DNA of 5,371 nt from an uncultured Eubacteriales bacterium (GTDB lineage: Bacteria > Bacillota > Clostridia > Christensenellales > CAG-314). The notes below the pieces were generated by a model, which was not told where the DNA came from, searched no databases, and saw only the letters and a program-made list of their open reading frames with translations. Below are positions 4,485 through 5,371 of the stretch, piece by piece (position 1 is the stretch's first letter; each line of letters begins with the position of its first letter). A program made the translations under genes and the position numbers. Location: positions 1 to 5,371 of the forward strand of contig CARAIG010000037.1 in NCBI GenBank assembly GCA_948938605.1. Direction: 5' to 3'.

Positions 4485-5371
4485 TTAAAGTAATATCAAA
4501 GATAATAAGTAACTCAGTATTGTGGCAATAGCCGATTGGGTTACTTTTATTTTTAGTAATTTTACGGGACTTACGTGCTTAATCCCCAAAAAAGCGTAGC
4601 ATTGAGCAAAAACGCATAGTCCGCCAAACGATAACAGCGTACTGCAAAGTACGGTAGCGGTGGCGACATCGGTTAAGCGGCAGATGCCGAATACGCCGTT
4701 TGTCATTTCGAATAATCCTATAATGAAAGCGGTTATTAGATTGTCGGAAATGCTTTGCGGAAGCAGACTTTTAATCATATCGCTAAGCATATAAAATAAC
4801 GCTATCAGTCCGCCAACGGAAATTATCGACAATGCTGAATTTGTGATAGTGTCGCCGACGTCCCGTGCTGTAAACTTAGAATTGGATCTTATTGTGAGTG
4901 TTGCTTGTTTATTTCGGTAAAGCAGTCCGTTTAAAACGGACGAAACAAAATGAACGGCAATTAAAATTACGGTTGCAATGGTGTTTTGAAGCAACTTGGC
5001 GCCGACTGTCGCTATCATAAAAATTGGTCCCGCAGTCGAACAAAAGCTACTCATTAATGTTGCTGCGTTTTCGTTTGCATTGCTATCGGCAATTGCTTTT
5101 GCGCCGACAGGGTAGCCGCATAGCAGGCCGGTTAAAAAAATGTTGTCGCAGTCTATGCCGAACAATTGTTTTGTGAACGAATGTTTGCGCTCGGTTTGCA
5201 GTTTTAATGTTAAAGCGGTAAGCACCATAAACGGAAAAAGCGCAGGCAAAACATTGTATGCCCAAATGGTTATTCCGTCAATAAAACTTTGCATATATCT
5301 TGTCGGCGATACCATGAAAATTATCAATATTGTTCCGAACAGTAGTGCGGAGGTTAGACGTAAATATTTCA
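4485..5371 (-). CDS. ylbJ: YlbJ-family sporulation-type integral membrane protein (partial at the window edge)
   Basis: This is a polytopic membrane protein of the YlbJ family, which carries 'Gate'/nucleoside-recognition-type helices. In B. subtilis, YlbJ is made in the mother cell under sigma-E and is needed for proper spore cortex; its molecular role is unknown. Hallmarks, numbered from TTG 5327: NVLPALFPFMVL (25-36), GYPVGAKA (71-78), CSTAGPIFMI (96-105), a membrane segment ending in LNGLLYR (132-138), GLFEMTNGVF (204-213) and SFGGLCVFAQ (233-242). The frame is open through the window edge, and upstream of the TTG it reads KYLRLTSALLFGTI, a plausible first helix. The two edge bases read TG just before that Lys, so a true ATG start probably lies one base outside the window. 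The product would be about 295 residues, shorter than B. subtilis YlbJ (about 400). It is convergent with the DAHP synthase gene. Confidence 0.82.
   Translation of the reverse strand, partial: KYLRLTSALLFGTILIIFMVSPTRYMQSFIDGITIWAYNVLPALFPFMVLTALTLKLQTERKHSFTKQLFGIDCDNIFLTGLLCGYPVGAKAIADSNANENAATLMSSFCSTAGPIFMIATVGAKLLQNTIATVILIAVHFVSSVLNGLLYRNKQATLTIRSNSKFTARDVGDTITNSALSIISVGGLIALFYMLSDMIKSLLPQSISDNLITAFIIGLFEMTNGVFGICRLTDVATATVLCSTLLSFGGLCVFAQCYAFLGIKHVSPVKLLKIKVTQSAIATILSYLLSLILL
4507..4554 (+). terminator. Rho-independent terminator of the rsmD-coaD-DAHP synthase operon, inside the ylbJ-like gene
   Basis: A 12-pair stem joins 4507-4518 (AAGTAACTCAGT) to 4535-4546 (ATTGGGTTACTT), with two wobble pairs. 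Within its loop a second small stem pairs GGC (4524-4526) with GCC (4531-4533). On the plus strand the tail is TTTTATTTTT (4545-4554). This is a convincing intrinsic terminator about 110 bases past the DAHP synthase stop. It lies wholly within the last codons of the convergent ylbJ-like gene. Confidence 0.7.

Overview
The window looks like a chromosomal housekeeping segment of a low-GC, Gram-positive-type bacterium, probably a gut-associated Clostridia-like (Bacillota) lineage known only from metagenomes. Four points suggest this: the AT-rich, TTA/AAA-heavy coding style, a strong AAAGGAG ribosome-binding site, an rsmD-coaD pair, and a YlbJ-family sporulation-type membrane protein. The first 22 bases match the Illumina TruSeq read-2 adapter, so this is an assembled contig with untrimmed adapter at its left edge. 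Taxonomy is inferred from protein style only.

Layout: bases 1-22 are adapter and 23-231 are non-coding, with a minus-strand terminator at 62-97. A minus-strand operon follows (232-1249). It is transcribed as a two-helix membrane protein with a bacterial PH-like domain, then rdgB (XTP/dITP diphosphatase), and the two overlap by 26 bases. An 82-base divergent intergenic region separates it from the plus-strand alanine racemase gene (alr, ending at 2333), which closes with an AT-rich hairpin. A second promoter then drives a tight plus-strand operon (2391-4396): rsmD (16S rRNA methyltransferase), coaD (phosphopantetheine adenylyltransferase) and a type I-alpha DAHP synthase. A convergent YlbJ-like gene occupies 4485-5371. 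It runs off the right edge, probably one base short of its start codon. The plus-strand terminator lies inside the 3' end of that gene.

The genes serve separate core processes: nucleotide-pool cleaning, D-alanine supply for peptidoglycan, ribosome methylation, coenzyme A synthesis, entry into the shikimate pathway, and a membrane function related to sporulation. In Bacillus subtilis, rsmD, coaD and ylbJ (ylbH-ylbI-ylbJ) are consecutive. Here a DAHP synthase gene lies between coaD and ylbJ, and ylbJ is inverted.

I see no mobile element, CRISPR array, defence island or clearly new system. Three things deserve a second look. Two promoters are placed so that transcription should start on the A of the ATG (leaderless mRNAs). 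The alanine racemase lacks usually conserved active-site-entrance residues. CoaD has substitutions at several positions that are usually conserved or ligand-binding.
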